Positions 1 through 8,410 of a DNA stretch of 64,000 nucleotides are shown here, piece after piece. The stretch's first letter is position 1; each line of letters starts with the position of its first letter. The translations under genes were made by a program, and so were the position numbers. This DNA comes from Streptomyces sp. CBMA152 (lineage in GTDB: Bacteria; Actinomycetota; Actinomycetes; Streptomycetales; Streptomycetaceae), in the NCBI RefSeq assembly GCF_014596475.1, contig NZ_MECJ01000002.1, positions 558,001 through 622,000 of the forward strand, read 5' to 3'. A model generated the notes under the pieces. It did no database searches, was not told the origin of the DNA, and worked only from the letters and a program-made list of their open reading frames with translations.

Positions 1-1114
1 CCGTGTTCTGCCCCTTGCGGAAGCGGTAACGGAATCCGTGTTTTTCGAGCTCGCCGCGGACGGTGTCGCACGCCGTGGTCAGCAGCCCCCGGTACTGTTC
101 CATCAGCTCCAGGGGGTAGCTCTTGCCGCCGACGCGGGTCTGGAGCATCCGGCCGATGACGAAGTGCTTCAGCGAGTCGAACGGGCTGAACCAGGACAAC
201 GTCTCCTGCTTGTCCGCCACCCCCGTCATGGCCAGGTGGACCGCCGGCGACCGGGAGATGATGGCCCCGGCCTTGAAGCCCGACATACCGAAGTCCTTGG
301 CGAACCCCCAGACGACGTGCACCCGGTCCCGCGCCCCGTCGATGGCGCGGTACGCGTCGAGGGCGAGCGCGCTCACGAACTCCGAGGCTGAGCCGGTGAG
401 CCGGGAGTGCGTGTACATCTCGTCGGAGATGATGTGCATCCCCGTCTCGTTGAGGACCCAGGCGTAGATCTCCTCAAGGAGTTCCTTCTCGTAGGTGTCG
501 CCCAGTGGGTTGTTGGGGTTGGTCAGGACGAGAAGCTTCGGCGGCTCCGGCTGGGTGCGGTAGGCGCGTTGGATGTCCTCCAGCGTGAGCTCGAAGTTCT
601 CCGGGCCCCGCTCCTTCAGGTGGACGGGGACGCACACCAGCCCGGGCCGTTGCTCGAAACACCAGTTGAAGCCCTGCCAGTAGGGAGCCGGCAGCAGTAC
701 GCGGTCGCCGTCGCGCAGGACGTCGGCGTCCTTCAGCGCGAACGCCAGGCACTCCAGAGCGGCCGAGACGCCCGAGATGCCGAAGATGTCTCGCCAGTCG
801 AGCTCTTGGGAGAACAGGGGCCGCAGCATGTCGGCGATGCCCTGGCGTAAGGACTCGCTGCCGTAGGCGGTGGTGTACTTGGCGTCCTGCTGCTCGATGG
901 TGCCGAGCTTGGTGAACACGTGCTCGCGCAGGGACGGGTAGACCAGGACGTTCTCGGCGGTGGCGAGATTGGTGACGTTCGGGAACAGCTCCTGGTGGGC
1001 GGCCAGCCGACGCTCGGGGTCGGCGGCACCGGCGAGCAGGGCGAGCAGTTCGTCTGCGGACCTGTCCTGCGGGGGCCGGTTCTGGGCGCTGGGGTTCTTC
1101 GGGTGAGAGGCCAT
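1..1114 (-). CDS. Class I/II PLP aminotransferase, ACC-synthase-like (C-terminus outside window)
   Basis: A pyridoxal-phosphate fold-type I aminotransferase of about 371 visible residues; the C-terminal end lies beyond position 1. Visible motifs are LTNPNNPLG (PLP-pocket Asn), ISDEMYTHS (the Asp/Tyr region) and the Schiff-base Lys in AKDFGMSGFKAG, an arrangement close to 1-aminocyclopropane-1-carboxylate synthases and their actinobacterial relatives. The ATG at 1114 is chosen because GGAG, overlapping the upstream stop, sits 7 nt before it. It starts 10 nt after the PSD-like decarboxylase, so the two are an operon and probably act on related amino-acid substrates. The substrate cannot be told from sequence. 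No palindromic box is seen upstream, so it may not belong to the dormancy regulon. Confidence 0.85.
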   Translation of the reverse strand, partial: MASHPKNPSAQNRPPQDRSADELLALLAGAADPERRLAAHQELFPNVTNLATAENVLVYPSLREHVFTKLGTIEQQDAKYTTAYGSESLRQGIADMLRPLFSQELDWRDIFGISGVSAALECLAFALKDADVLRDGDRVLLPAPYWQGFNWCFEQRPGLVCVPVHLKERGPENFELTLEDIQRAYRTQPEPPKLLVLTNPNNPLGDTYEKELLEEIYAWVLNETGMHIISDEMYTHSRLTGSASEFVSALALDAYRAIDGARDRVHVVWGFAKDFGMSGFKAGAIISRSPAVHLAMTGVADKQETLSWFSPFDSLKHFVIGRMLQTRVGGKSYPLELMEQYRGLLTTACDTVRGELEKHGFRYRFRKGQNT

Positions 1115-1124
1115 GGTCATGCTC

Positions 1125-2411
1125 CTAACGTGCCCGGGCGATCTGCGACTTGACGAAGACGGTCGGGCCGTCGTCCGGGTGCTGGTCGGGGTTGTTGAAC
1201 GGCACGGTGAACTCGTCGACGACTCCCGGCTGGAAGACCAGTGCCATGCTCGACCCGCCGTAGCTGAACCAGCCCAGCTCCTGGCCCCGGGCCACCGGCG
1301 CGCCGACCTTGATCTCCGGGTTCCAGGAGATCGAGGACACCTCCTCCATACCGATCACCACGGCGCACACCAGACGGTTGCCGAGTTCGGAGCCCGTCCT
1401 GATGAACGCGAGGCCGCGCGTGCTGACATGGGCCTGGTAGCCCTGCGAGTGGGTGTAGGCGATGGGGTCGGGGCTCGCCGACTCGACGTGGCTGAAGGGG
1501 TAGCCCGGCACGATCTCCAGATGCTCGATCGTCCCGTCCACCGGCACGTTCCAGCGGTGGAAGCTGTTGACGGAGAGAAACGCCTGGTAGACGTCGCCGC
1601 CGACGAAGGCGCTCACGTACTCGTCCTTGCACTGCGGCCCGTACACCATGTTCTCCAGCGAGTACGGCTGCCCCTTGAGCCAGAAGTCGGCGCTCCTGGG
1701 CACATTGCGCTGGATGTTGTAGACCGTGCCGTCGTTCGGGGCGACGATCACCGACGGATCGCCGTTGCCGGCGAGCGGCCGGAACTCGTCCTGGATGGGG
1801 CGGTGGAAGAAGTCGTTGAAGGAGGTGAAGCCCCAGTGCTCCTTGTCACGGTGGTTCCAGCACTCGTACTCGGAAAGCCGGTTGAGCTCGATCGCGGACT
1901 GGGAGAACCAGTCCCGCGTGTTCAGTACGTGCGCGCTCTCCGGGCTGTCCAGATACGCGCACCAGGCCTTCAGGATCCCATGCAGCTTCTCGCCGAACGC
2001 CTGGTTGCGGAACGCGACGTTCCCGGACGGCGTCAGACGTATATAGCCGAACAGCGCGGACATCGGCAGGAAGATCTGCTTGAGCGGATCCCGGTCGTAC
2101 GAGGGCGCCCAGGTGACGATGACATTCAGATACTGGATGAGCTCGTCGACGGTGTGAATGTGCCGGTGCTCCTGCGGCACTTCGCGCAGCATGTTCTGGA
2201 CGTACATGCGTAATACGCCGTCGGAGCGGAGGGTGTCCGCGAGCTCCTGTACGGCGGGGTGGAGCTCTTCCTTGAGGTCCGCCGCCCGACGAGTGAGTCC
2301 CTTGTGGAACTCGTCGATCGCGGCGGGGTTGCGGGGCAGGTAACCGCCCACCCTGCCAAAGGTGTTCCGGTATCGCGCGTGGAGTTCCTGCGGTGTGACA
2401 ACCGTGGTCAT
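1125..2411 (-). CDS. Phosphatidylserine-decarboxylase family protein, PsiD-like
   Basis: A 428-residue protein. The N-terminal ~150 residues resemble the domain that precedes the catalytic region in PsiD-type (L-tryptophan decarboxylase-like) members. The rest is a PSD catalytic domain with the FNDFFHRP block, a VAPNDG strand, an NSFHRWNVPVDG stretch and a C-terminal GGSS (family LGST/GGST), where self-cleavage forms the pyruvoyl cofactor. The ATG at 2411 follows GAGGAG by 7 nt. No membrane segments are obvious. Because it is paired with an ACC-synthase-like aminotransferase, a free amino acid is a more likely substrate than phosphatidylserine. That is inference; phospholipid decarboxylation remains possible. 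Confidence 0.82.
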   Translation of the reverse strand: MTTVVTPQELHARYRNTFGRVGGYLPRNPAAIDEFHKGLTRRAADLKEELHPAVQELADTLRSDGVLRMYVQNMLREVPQEHRHIHTVDELIQYLNVIVTWAPSYDRDPLKQIFLPMSALFGYIRLTPSGNVAFRNQAFGEKLHGILKAWCAYLDSPESAHVLNTRDWFSQSAIELNRLSEYECWNHRDKEHWGFTSFNDFFHRPIQDEFRPLAGNGDPSVIVAPNDGTVYNIQRNVPRSADFWLKGQPYSLENMVYGPQCKDEYVSAFVGGDVYQAFLSVNSFHRWNVPVDGTIEHLEIVPGYPFSHVESASPDPIAYTHSQGYQAHVSTRGLAFIRTGSELGNRLVCAVVIGMEEVSSISWNPEIKVGAPVARGQELGWFSYGGSSMALVFQPGVVDEFTVPFNNPDQHPDDGPTVFVKSQIARAR

Positions 2412-2739
2412 GACCGTACTCCTCACTGACCGTTCCCAGTGGATTTCCGCATGCCGCGCCGGGGTTCGGGGTTTGCGGGCACGCATGCTCCAGGGAGGGT
2501 GCGTTGGCGTTCGCACACCCGGAAAGGCACACACCGCACCCCGGGATTTCCGGCTCCTCGCCAGGCATCGTCCCAAAACCGGGGAATCCACGAAACGACG
2601 GCAATCAGGCCACCTCGGCGTGGCTATTTGCAGGTGAACAGGCGTACGAGGCCAAGCGTCGGCGCACGACGTACGGCGAGGGCACCCTCTGCCGACCCTT
2701 GATCGGCCAGGGCCGGGTCGCGCCACTCGTCGAGGTGTT

Positions 2740-2907
2740 TCAGCGCGGGGGTGAAGTCGGTGCGGACAGGTGCATGTGGACGTCCACGACACCCTCGACG
2801 GCTCGGGTGAGCCGCGCTGCGACCGGTACCCTCCCGTCGCCCATCGGCCCGTGGAAGGGCACCGTGCCCTGTTCGACGGTGGCGGTGACGGAGTGGGCGG
2901 AGCAGGA
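2740..2907 (-). pseudogene. BON-domain relic downstream of Crp-like gene
   Basis: The 530 bp between 2412 and 2941 hold no intact gene. On the minus strand, from about 2907 to a stop at 2740-2742, a short frame reads SVTATVEQGTVPFHG then ARLTRAVEGVVDVHMHL. This matches the C-terminal BON domain of the intact CBS-BON protein at 4065-4796 (GVVTLTGQ, MVDGVVEVVDKL). There is no start codon with a ribosome site and no CBS domains, so it is read as the eroded 3' end of a CBS-BON copy. A similar relic lies at 9333-9500 in the same position relative to a paralogous gene. Confidence 0.5.
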
Positions 2908-2941
2908 GAGGTACGGGTCGTGGTGGCGACGGTGTGGGCCG

Positions 2942-3406
2942 TCAGCGCGGGACCCCGCTCCCGTACGGCGCGTACAGGTCGAGCAGCCTGGTCCGGGTCT
3001 GCTGCAGCCGGTGGGCGAGGATCTGGCCGACCCACAGCGCGACCGACGAGCCGAGCTGCGGGTCGCTGTCGCACATGAGCCGGACGGTGACCGCGTCGAA
3101 CTCGTGGGCGCGCACCGGTGTCATCGCCTCGGCGCCCAGGTGCCAGAGGTGCGGCGGGAACAGCCAGGACCACCCGACGAGTTCGCCCGCGCCGAGCGAC
3201 TCGATGACGGCTGCCCGGCGGCCGGGGACGCGCAGGTCCAGGGTCACGGTGCCGGTGCGGACCACCCAGAACCGGTCGGCCCTGCGGCCCTCCTCGAACA
3301 GACGGGAGCCCGCCGGGAAGCTGACGTCACGGGCGATGTTCATCAGCCGCTTCTGATACGGCCCGGGCAGCGCGATCGTCATCCGGTTGGCCTGCTTGGT
3401 CGTCAT
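2942..3406 (-). CDS. Cyclic-nucleotide-binding domain protein (Crp-like, no HTH)
   Basis: A 154-residue protein consisting of one cNMP-binding beta-roll: SFPAGSRLFEEG, RADRFWVVRTGTVTLDL, then LGAGELVGWSWLFPPH, followed by helices ending in LLDLYAPYGSG. The phosphate-binding cassette is not canonical (GELVGWSW rather than GE..ALL...R), so it may not bind a cyclic nucleotide. No helix-turn-helix follows, unlike true Crp/Fnr regulators. The ATG at 3406 has GGAAGGA upstream. A palindromic box at 3498-3513 precedes it. A paralogue is at 9617-10081. Likely a stress-regulon sensor or adaptor; the partner is unknown. Confidence 0.8.
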   Translation of the reverse strand: MTTKQANRMTIALPGPYQKRLMNIARDVSFPAGSRLFEEGRRADRFWVVRTGTVTLDLRVPGRRAAVIESLGAGELVGWSWLFPPHLWHLGAEAMTPVRAHEFDAVTVRLMCDSDPQLGSSVALWVGQILAHRLQQTRTRLLDLYAPYGSGVPR

Positions 3407-3497
3407 GGCCGTCCTTCCCTTCGGGGTGTGGCGAACTCCGCCTGGAAGGCGGTGACTTCGAGGCTTCCAGCGTCGGCGCGCCGGGTGGATCGGGGCA

Positions 3498-3513
3498 GGG
3501 GCCGAACAGCCCT
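3498..3513. promoter_or_regulatory. OsdR/DosR-type palindromic box
   Basis: GGGGCCGAACAGCCCT, a near-perfect palindrome about 90 bp before the Crp-like start at 3406. It is one of the repeated operator-like sites in this island. Assignment to the regulator at 17187-17888 is inference. Confidence 0.6.
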
Positions 3514-3527
3514 CGTGGGCGGGCCGG

Positions 3528-4049
3528 TCAGGCTCCCTCGGCTCCGGATCCGCTGAAGGCCAGGGACTCGGTGGCGATCCGCTCGGCCCAGGCGGTGATG
3601 CTCTCGAAGTCACGGAAGTCGCCGCCGCGGCCGGAGTTGACCATCGACCGGGCGATACGGCCCTTCACGTTGTCGCGGAGACAGCCGCCGAACGTGCGGT
3701 GTTCCACCGCGTCGAGCCGGACCATCGCCCGGCGCGCGCCGGGCGATGGCGGTATCAACCGCTGCGAGGCCGACGCGTCGAGCGGGCCGCTGCTGAACAG
3801 CCACACCGGGGTACCGGACAGCCGGCTGGCATTGCGCCGGGCGAACCGGCGTGCGTCGCGGTGCCAGTGGGCCGCGTACAGGGCGCCACCGAGTACCACC
3901 ACGTCGTACGGCTGCACATCCCGCACCTGCGCGGCCGACCGGACCTCCGTGTCCAGGCCGTGCCCGCGCAGCACCTCGCCGATCCGTTCGGCGATCTGCG
4001 CGGTGGAGCCGTTCTTCGAGCCGTAGGCGACAAGTGCCTTGGGAGCCAT
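3528..4049 (-). CDS. Flavodoxin-domain protein (HemG-like)
   Basis: A flavodoxin fold of about 173 residues. The FMN phosphate loop is visible near the N-terminus (VAYGSKNGSTAQIAERI), followed by DVVVLGGALYAAHWHRDARRF and the VWLFSSGPL strand. This is the architecture of menaquinone-type protoporphyrinogen oxidase HemG and related actinobacterial flavodoxins, but no heme genes are nearby. The ATG at 4049 (AGGTG upstream) is preferred over the GTG at 4058. It starts 15 nt after the CBS-BON stop, so they form one operon. Probably a low-potential or quinone-linked electron carrier used under hypoxia. Confidence 0.8.
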   Translation of the reverse strand: MAPKALVAYGSKNGSTAQIAERIGEVLRGHGLDTEVRSAAQVRDVQPYDVVVLGGALYAAHWHRDARRFARRNASRLSGTPVWLFSSGPLDASASQRLIPPSPGARRAMVRLDAVEHRTFGGCLRDNVKGRIARSMVNSGRGGDFRDFESITAWAERIATESLAFSGSGAEGA

Positions 4050-4064
4050 GGCGCACACCTGCTT

Positions 4065-4796
4065 TCACAGTTTGCGCATCCAGTCGTCGGCGATGCCGCG
4101 CATGGCCGGCTCGTCGGGATGCAGATGGGAGTCGTCGGTCCGGTGACTGAGCTTGTCGACGACCTCGACCACGCCGTCGACCATGCGCGTCATCCGCACG
4201 GCCAGCGGTACTTCGCTGCGCCGCTCCAGTTGTCCCGTCAGGGTCACCACGCCGTCCTCGACCGTGATGCCGATCGATCCGTGCTGCAGCCACAGCGTTC
4301 CGACCAGTACGTCCCGGATCACCTCGGCGCGGATCTCGTCGTCCGAGCGCAGGAACAGCTGGAGCAGACTGCGGCGGGTCACGATGCCGACCAGCCGGTC
4401 CTCGGTGTCCAGTACCGGCAGGCGTTCGACGCGGTGTCGCGCCATGACGCGGGCGGCCCGGGCGATGGTGTCGTCGGCGTGGACCGTGACGGCGGGGGTG
4501 GACATCAGCTCGCCCGCGGTCCGGGCGCGCGCCTTGGCGCGGCGCGAACGTGCGGCGCTGCCAAGGGCGGGCGCGTGGAGGCGGTGCGGTGGCTCGTACG
4601 GGTCCTCGGCCTCTGCCTGATGGGCCATCAGATCCGTTTCGGAGAGCACACCGACGACCTTCTCGTCGTCGTCCACGACCGGAACTCCGCTGATGCGGTG
4701 CTCGGCCAGGAGCCTGGCGACCTCCTTGAACGGGGTGCCGGGCCGGGCGCGTACGACGTCACCGGTCATCACCGAGCCGACCTTGGCGTGTTTCAT
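4065..4796 (-). CDS. CBS-pair and BON domain protein
   Basis: A 243-residue protein with CBS 1 at about residues 8-60 (VGSVMTGDVVRARPGTPF...VVGVLSETDL), a charged linker, CBS 2 at about 95-150 (MSTPAVTVHADDTI...LVGIVTRRSLL), and a C-terminal BON domain at about 160-220 (IGITVEDGVVTLTGQ). CBS pairs usually sense adenosine nucleotides; BON domains bind membranes or phospholipids. GAGGAGG lies upstream of the ATG. It is the first gene of an operon with the flavodoxin, preceded by a palindromic box at 4961-4976. Truncated copies of its BON domain occur at 2740-2907 and 9333-9500. Confidence 0.88.
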   Translation of the reverse strand: MKHAKVGSVMTGDVVRARPGTPFKEVARLLAEHRISGVPVVDDDEKVVGVLSETDLMAHQAEAEDPYEPPHRLHAPALGSAARSRRAKARARTAGELMSTPAVTVHADDTIARAARVMARHRVERLPVLDTEDRLVGIVTRRSLLQLFLRSDDEIRAEVIRDVLVGTLWLQHGSIGITVEDGVVTLTGQLERRSEVPLAVRMTRMVDGVVEVVDKLSHRTDDSHLHPDEPAMRGIADDWMRKL

Positions 4797-4960
4797 GGAC
4801 TGTGCCTCCTCATCTCAGGTGTCGCGGGCAGGGGTGGTGCGGGTGGCCGGGTACCAGCCGCCGCCGGACGGAGAGGGCGGGCACCCCGCCGGGAGTGGTC
4901 CGCCTTGTTCAGCGTCGAGCGACCGGGCCGTGCTCCCGAGGGGCCGCAAGGGCAGAGGGC

Positions 4961-4976
4961 GGGGCCGTCCGGCCCT
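4961..4976. promoter_or_regulatory. OsdR/DosR-type palindromic box
   Basis: GGGGCCGTCCGGCCCT in the 231 bp between hypF and the CBS-BON gene, about 165 bp before the CBS-BON ATG. The core GGGCCGnnCGGCCC is perfectly symmetric. Confidence 0.6.
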
Positions 4977-5027
4977 GCGGGGCAGGCCCGTTCGGGCAGC
5001 GGCTCGCCCAAGCCCAGCACGTCGTGT

Positions 5028-7334
5028 TCACCCCTTCCTCCGCGCCAGGCGGGCGGCGGCGACGACCGCCTGGCCGAAGCTGATTCCGCCGTCGCCGCAC
5101 GGGACGTCGGCGGGTACCAGTACCCGCAGGCCCTCGGCACAGAGCCGGCGCCGGACCTCGGCGAGCAGTCGGCGGTTGACGAAGCACCCGCCGCCCAGGC
5201 AGACGGTGCGCGGGGCACCTTCGGCCACGGCGCGGCCCACCAGGTCGGCCGTCGCGCAGGCGACGGCCAGGTGGAAGGCGGCGGCGAGGCGGGGGAGCGG
5301 TTCACCGTCGGCGGCACGCTCCAGGAGGTCGGTCAGCGTCGGCACCGGGTCGTACACCCACAGACTCCCGACGCGCACGACCCGGACGGCGAGCGGCTGG
5401 GCGCGTGCTGTGCCGGCGGCGTTCTCCAGTGCCACGGCGGCCTCGCCGTGGTAGCTCGCCCGGTCGCACAGACCGAGCAGGCTCGCGACCGCGTCGAAGA
5501 GCCGTCCCGCGCTGGAGGTGCGCGGGGCGTGCGGATCGCGCCCGATCATCGCCCGGACCACCTCGGCCTCGCGCGGGTCGAGCCGGCCGGTGAACCGGCG
5601 GGTCAGCCGCGCGTCCGGCGCGGGTGCGCCCAGGGCCTCCACGCCGTGGAGGTAACCCAGCGCCATACGGGCCGGATGGCGAACGGCCGCCTCGCCGCCG
5701 GGCAGCGGCGCCGTGGCGAACCGGGCGACGCGGCGGTAGACGGTCAGGTCGGCGACCAGGATCTCGCCGCCCCACAGGGTTCCGTCGTCGCCGAGGCCGA
5801 GCCCGTCGTAGGTCACCGCCGTGAACGGGCCCCGCACCCCGTGCTCGGCGGCGCAGGCGGCGGCGTGGGCGTGGTGGTGCTGCACCGGGATCCGTTCGAG
5901 GGGCCGGTCGGTGGCCCACACGGTGGAGAGACAGCGCGGATTCAGGTCGTGGGCGACGGCGTGCGGAGTGATGCCGGTGAGCCGGGTCAGATCCGTGTAC
6001 GCGGTCTCGAAGGCCTGGAGGGCTGCGGCGCTCGACAAGTCGCCCGAGTGCGGGCTGAGATGGGCGTGCCCGTGTTCGGCGAGCGTGAAGGTGTGCTCGA
6101 TCCGGGCGCCGGCCGCGACCAGCGGGACGGGCGTATGGACGGGAAGCGGCAGCGGCGCCGGGGCGAGGCCGCGCGCCCTGCGCACGGTCCGCACCGCGCG
6201 GCCGGTGGGCTGCACCACCGAGTCGTCGTAGCGCGCGCGGATCGGCCGGTCGTGGACGAGGAATCCGTCGGCGATCTCCGCGAGCTCCCGCCGGGCCGTC
6301 GCGTCGTCGATGGCCAGGGGCCCGTCCGTGACGTTGCCGCTGGTGACGACCAAGGGACGGGCCGACTCCTGGAGCAGGAGCCGGTGGAGGCCGGTGGTGG
6401 GCAGCAACACTCCCAGACGGTCGGTGTCGGGCGCCACGGAGGGAGCGATGCCCTGCCCCAGCCGGGGGAGCAGCACCACGGGCCGTACCGGTGAGGTGAG
6501 CGCGGTGCGTGCGGTCTTCGAGATGGTGGCGATGCGGCAGGCGTCGGCGAGATCGGCGGCCATGACGGCGAAGGGCTTGGCCGGGCGGTGTTTGCGGCGG
6601 CGCAGTTCCGCCACCGCGCGCTCGTCGGCCGCGTCGCACACCAGTTGGTAGCCGCCGACTCCCTTGACGGCGACGATCTTTCCGTCGGCCACGGCCGCGA
6701 CGGCCGCCCGCAGCGCCGCCTCGCCGGTCAGAGACTGCCAGGCCAGGCGCGGCCCGCAGTCGGCGCAGGCGATCGGCTCGGCGCGGAAGCGCCGGCCGCC
6801 GGGGTCGGCGTACTCGGCCGCGCACGCCCGGCACGGCGGAAAGTGCCGCATGGTGGTCAGGATCCGGTCGTACGGCAGCTCCTCGATGATCGTGGCCCGG
6901 GGGCCGCACCGGGTGCAGGTGATGAACGGATAGCGGTGGCGGCGATCGCCGGGATCGCCCAGTTCCCGCAGACAGGCGTCGCAGATCGCAGCGTCCGGCG
7001 GAACCTCGCGCGCCGCCCGCGCCCGGCGCGCCCCGCTGTCGGCGCGGACGGTGAAACCGGCACCTGCGGCGGGCGGACGGCCGCGGGCGGGGTCCAGGGA
7101 CACCCGGCGGACCCGGGCCGGCCCGGGAGCCTCCTCGCGCAGTCGCGCCGCGAACTGCCCGATGGCGAGGGGGGATCCGACGACCAGACCCTCGACATGG
7201 CCGTTGACATCGGCGACCCAGCCGTCCAGGCGGAGCCCCACCGCCGTCCGATGGACGAAAGGCCAGAACCCCACAACCTGGACCGTCCCGTACACACAGA
7301 ACCGGCGAGCGTTCCGGCCCTCGCGCTCACCCAT
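5028..7334 (-). CDS. hypF: Carbamoyltransferase HypF with degenerate acylphosphatase domain
   Basis: A 768-residue HypF, which makes the thiocarbamate that becomes the cyanide ligand of [NiFe]-hydrogenases. Domain order is acylphosphatase (about 10-95), two zinc-finger-like CxxC motifs (CDACLRE...CTRCGPR and CRAC...CADCGPR), a YrdC-like domain and a Kae1-like carbamoyltransferase domain (HHHAHAAACA, CLGGGCFVN). The acylphosphatase motif normally VQGVGFRPF reads VQVVGFWPF, replacing the catalytic Arg with Trp, and the expected Asn in GWVxN is Asp. The start at 7334 gives a normal N-terminus; its ATG overlaps the stop of a hydrogenase-protease relic. No hydrogenase structural genes or hypCDE are in the window. 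Confidence 0.9.
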   Translation of the reverse strand: MGEREGRNARRFCVYGTVQVVGFWPFVHRTAVGLRLDGWVADVNGHVEGLVVGSPLAIGQFAARLREEAPGPARVRRVSLDPARGRPPAAGAGFTVRADSGARRARAAREVPPDAAICDACLRELGDPGDRRHRYPFITCTRCGPRATIIEELPYDRILTTMRHFPPCRACAAEYADPGGRRFRAEPIACADCGPRLAWQSLTGEAALRAAVAAVADGKIVAVKGVGGYQLVCDAADERAVAELRRRKHRPAKPFAVMAADLADACRIATISKTARTALTSPVRPVVLLPRLGQGIAPSVAPDTDRLGVLLPTTGLHRLLLQESARPLVVTSGNVTDGPLAIDDATARRELAEIADGFLVHDRPIRARYDDSVVQPTGRAVRTVRRARGLAPAPLPLPVHTPVPLVAAGARIEHTFTLAEHGHAHLSPHSGDLSSAAALQAFETAYTDLTRLTGITPHAVAHDLNPRCLSTVWATDRPLERIPVQHHHAHAAACAAEHGVRGPFTAVTYDGLGLGDDGTLWGGEILVADLTVYRRVARFATAPLPGGEAAVRHPARMALGYLHGVEALGAPAPDARLTRRFTGRLDPREAEVVRAMIGRDPHAPRTSSAGRLFDAVASLLGLCDRASYHGEAAVALENAAGTARAQPLAVRVVRVGSLWVYDPVPTLTDLLERAADGEPLPRLAAAFHLAVACATADLVGRAVAEGAPRTVCLGGGCFVNRRLLAEVRRRLCAEGLRVLVPADVPCGDGGISFGQAVVAAARLARRKG

Positions 7335-7431
7335 CCGTGCCCCTGGCGGCGGTGATCCGGTGGCGGACGATCTCACCTGCGACGGACTCGCTGCCCACAC
7401 CGATGACGGCGATGCGCGTACGTGGGGCCAT
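7327..7431 (-). pseudogene. Hydrogenase maturation protease fragment (HycI/HyaD-like)
   Basis: A 34-codon frame starting MAPRTRIAVIGVGSE, matching the N-terminal strand of hydrogenase maturation proteases (RIAVIGVGNE). The expected downstream DDGVG segment and the rest of the ~150-residue fold are gone. The frame continues into unrelated residues and stops inside the first codons of hypF. Its position directly before hypF supports a former hydrogenase maturation operon. It could also be a chance match, since only about 15 residues are informative. Confidence 0.45.
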
Positions 7432-7466
7432 ACGGTGCGCGTGGCCCCACGGCGCCGGGGCCGAGC

Positions 7467-7504
7467 GGGGCTGAACGACCCATCCCAGTGAGCGGTTCGG
7501 CCCC
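7467..7504. promoter_or_regulatory. Two box-like palindromes upstream of hypF
   Basis: GGGGCTGAACGACCCA at 7467-7482 and the weaker GAGCGGTTCGGCCCC at 7490-7504. They lie 130-170 bp before the hypF ATG and just upstream of the protease fragment. Weaker matches than most boxes in the window. Confidence 0.45.
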
Positions 7505-7565
7505 GTCGCATGCCACGGCTGCCGCGAACCCCGGCCGAGGGGGCTCGCGACCGGGGTTGCGCGGT

Positions 7566-8198
7566 TCACCGCAGCCAGCTGTGGTCGCCGACGAACGGCA
7601 GGCGCTCCCACAGCTTGCCGAGCCCCCAGGTACGGCCGGCACAGGCGACGGCGAGGGTGATCAGAACGGCCGCGTAGAGCACGTGGTAGTCGACGAACGG
7701 GTTGCTGGACGCGCTCGGGGAGCCGTTCGACAGGTGCCGGGCGGGCGGCCATTCGGCCATCCACATCAGCGCCATCAGCGCGGTGCCCGCCACTGCGGCG
7801 AGCCGCAGCGCGACCCCGCTCACCAGGGCTATGCCGATACCGAGCAGCCCCAGCATGAACAGCCAGTCCGCCCAGGTGTCCCCGGCCCAGTCGTGGAACG
7901 TGGACTCCATGGGGCCCTTGGTCACACCGCTGAGGAAGCCCTTGGTGGGGGAGCCGCCGTCGATCCAGCCCTTGCCGGAGTGCGTGGCGTAGCCCCAGCC
8001 GAAGGTCTTGTCGAAGAACGCCCACAGGAACGTGAACGCCGTCACGAGCCGCAGTCCGGCCAGCGTGCGCGCGAGGGCCGGTGACGCCGCCACGGCGCGC
8101 TCGGCCGACGCGGCCCGCGCGGCGCCGCCCGCCCTGCTCCTGAGCCGGAAGGTGAAACGGGTGCCTGCGTGCGGATGGGGGTGCCCGTGTACCGCCAT
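7566..8198 (-). CDS. DoxX/DoxD-type integral membrane protein
   Basis: A 210-residue membrane protein with about four hydrophobic segments: LRLVTAFTFLWAFFDKTFG, WLFMLGLLGIGIALVSGVALR, AVAGTALMALMWMA and YAAVLITLAVACAG. The KTFGWGYATHSG and WIDGGSPTKGFL stretches and the paired Trp/Tyr loops fit the DoxX/thiosulfate:quinone oxidoreductase small-subunit family. It probably passes electrons to quinone or shields against redox stress. The ATG at 8198 has GAGG just upstream; an in-frame ATG at 8219 is an alternative. It shares a divergent promoter region holding two boxes (8297-8343) with the first universal stress gene. Confidence 0.8.
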   Translation of the reverse strand: MAVHGHPHPHAGTRFTFRLRSRAGGAARAASAERAVAASPALARTLAGLRLVTAFTFLWAFFDKTFGWGYATHSGKGWIDGGSPTKGFLSGVTKGPMESTFHDWAGDTWADWLFMLGLLGIGIALVSGVALRLAAVAGTALMALMWMAEWPPARHLSNGSPSASSNPFVDYHVLYAAVLITLAVACAGRTWGLGKLWERLPFVGDHSWLR

Positions 8199-8296
8199 GG
8201 TCCTCAGCCCTCTCCTCATGCCCACGCCCAGTGCGGGGCAGAGCCAATGTGGCGCCGGGCGCGGCCGCTGTGGTGGGGGCGTCCGGGCCACCCCGT

Positions 8297-8343
8297 GGGG
8301 CCGTTGGTCCTTCGTACGGGACGTGTCGGGACCGTTCGGCCCT
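8297..8343. promoter_or_regulatory. Tandem OsdR/DosR-type boxes in divergent promoter
   Basis: GGGGCCGTTGGTCCTT (8297-8312) and GGGACCGTTCGGCCCT (8328-8343), spaced 31 bp, about three helical turns. They sit between the DoxX-type gene (start 8198, minus) and the universal stress gene (start 8411, plus). Paired boxes are typical of strongly induced DosR targets in mycobacteria. Confidence 0.65.
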
Positions 8344-8410
8344 CGCGGCAGACGCGGGACGGGAGCAGTGTGGAGCCGGTCGCCAGGTTCCGTTCCCATG
8401 GGAGGACGTC

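Noticed and set aside
3699..6494. A 931-codon open frame on the plus strand
   Set aside because: It is antisense to the CBS-BON, flavodoxin and hypF genes, which have clear domains. Long shadow frames are expected at this GC.
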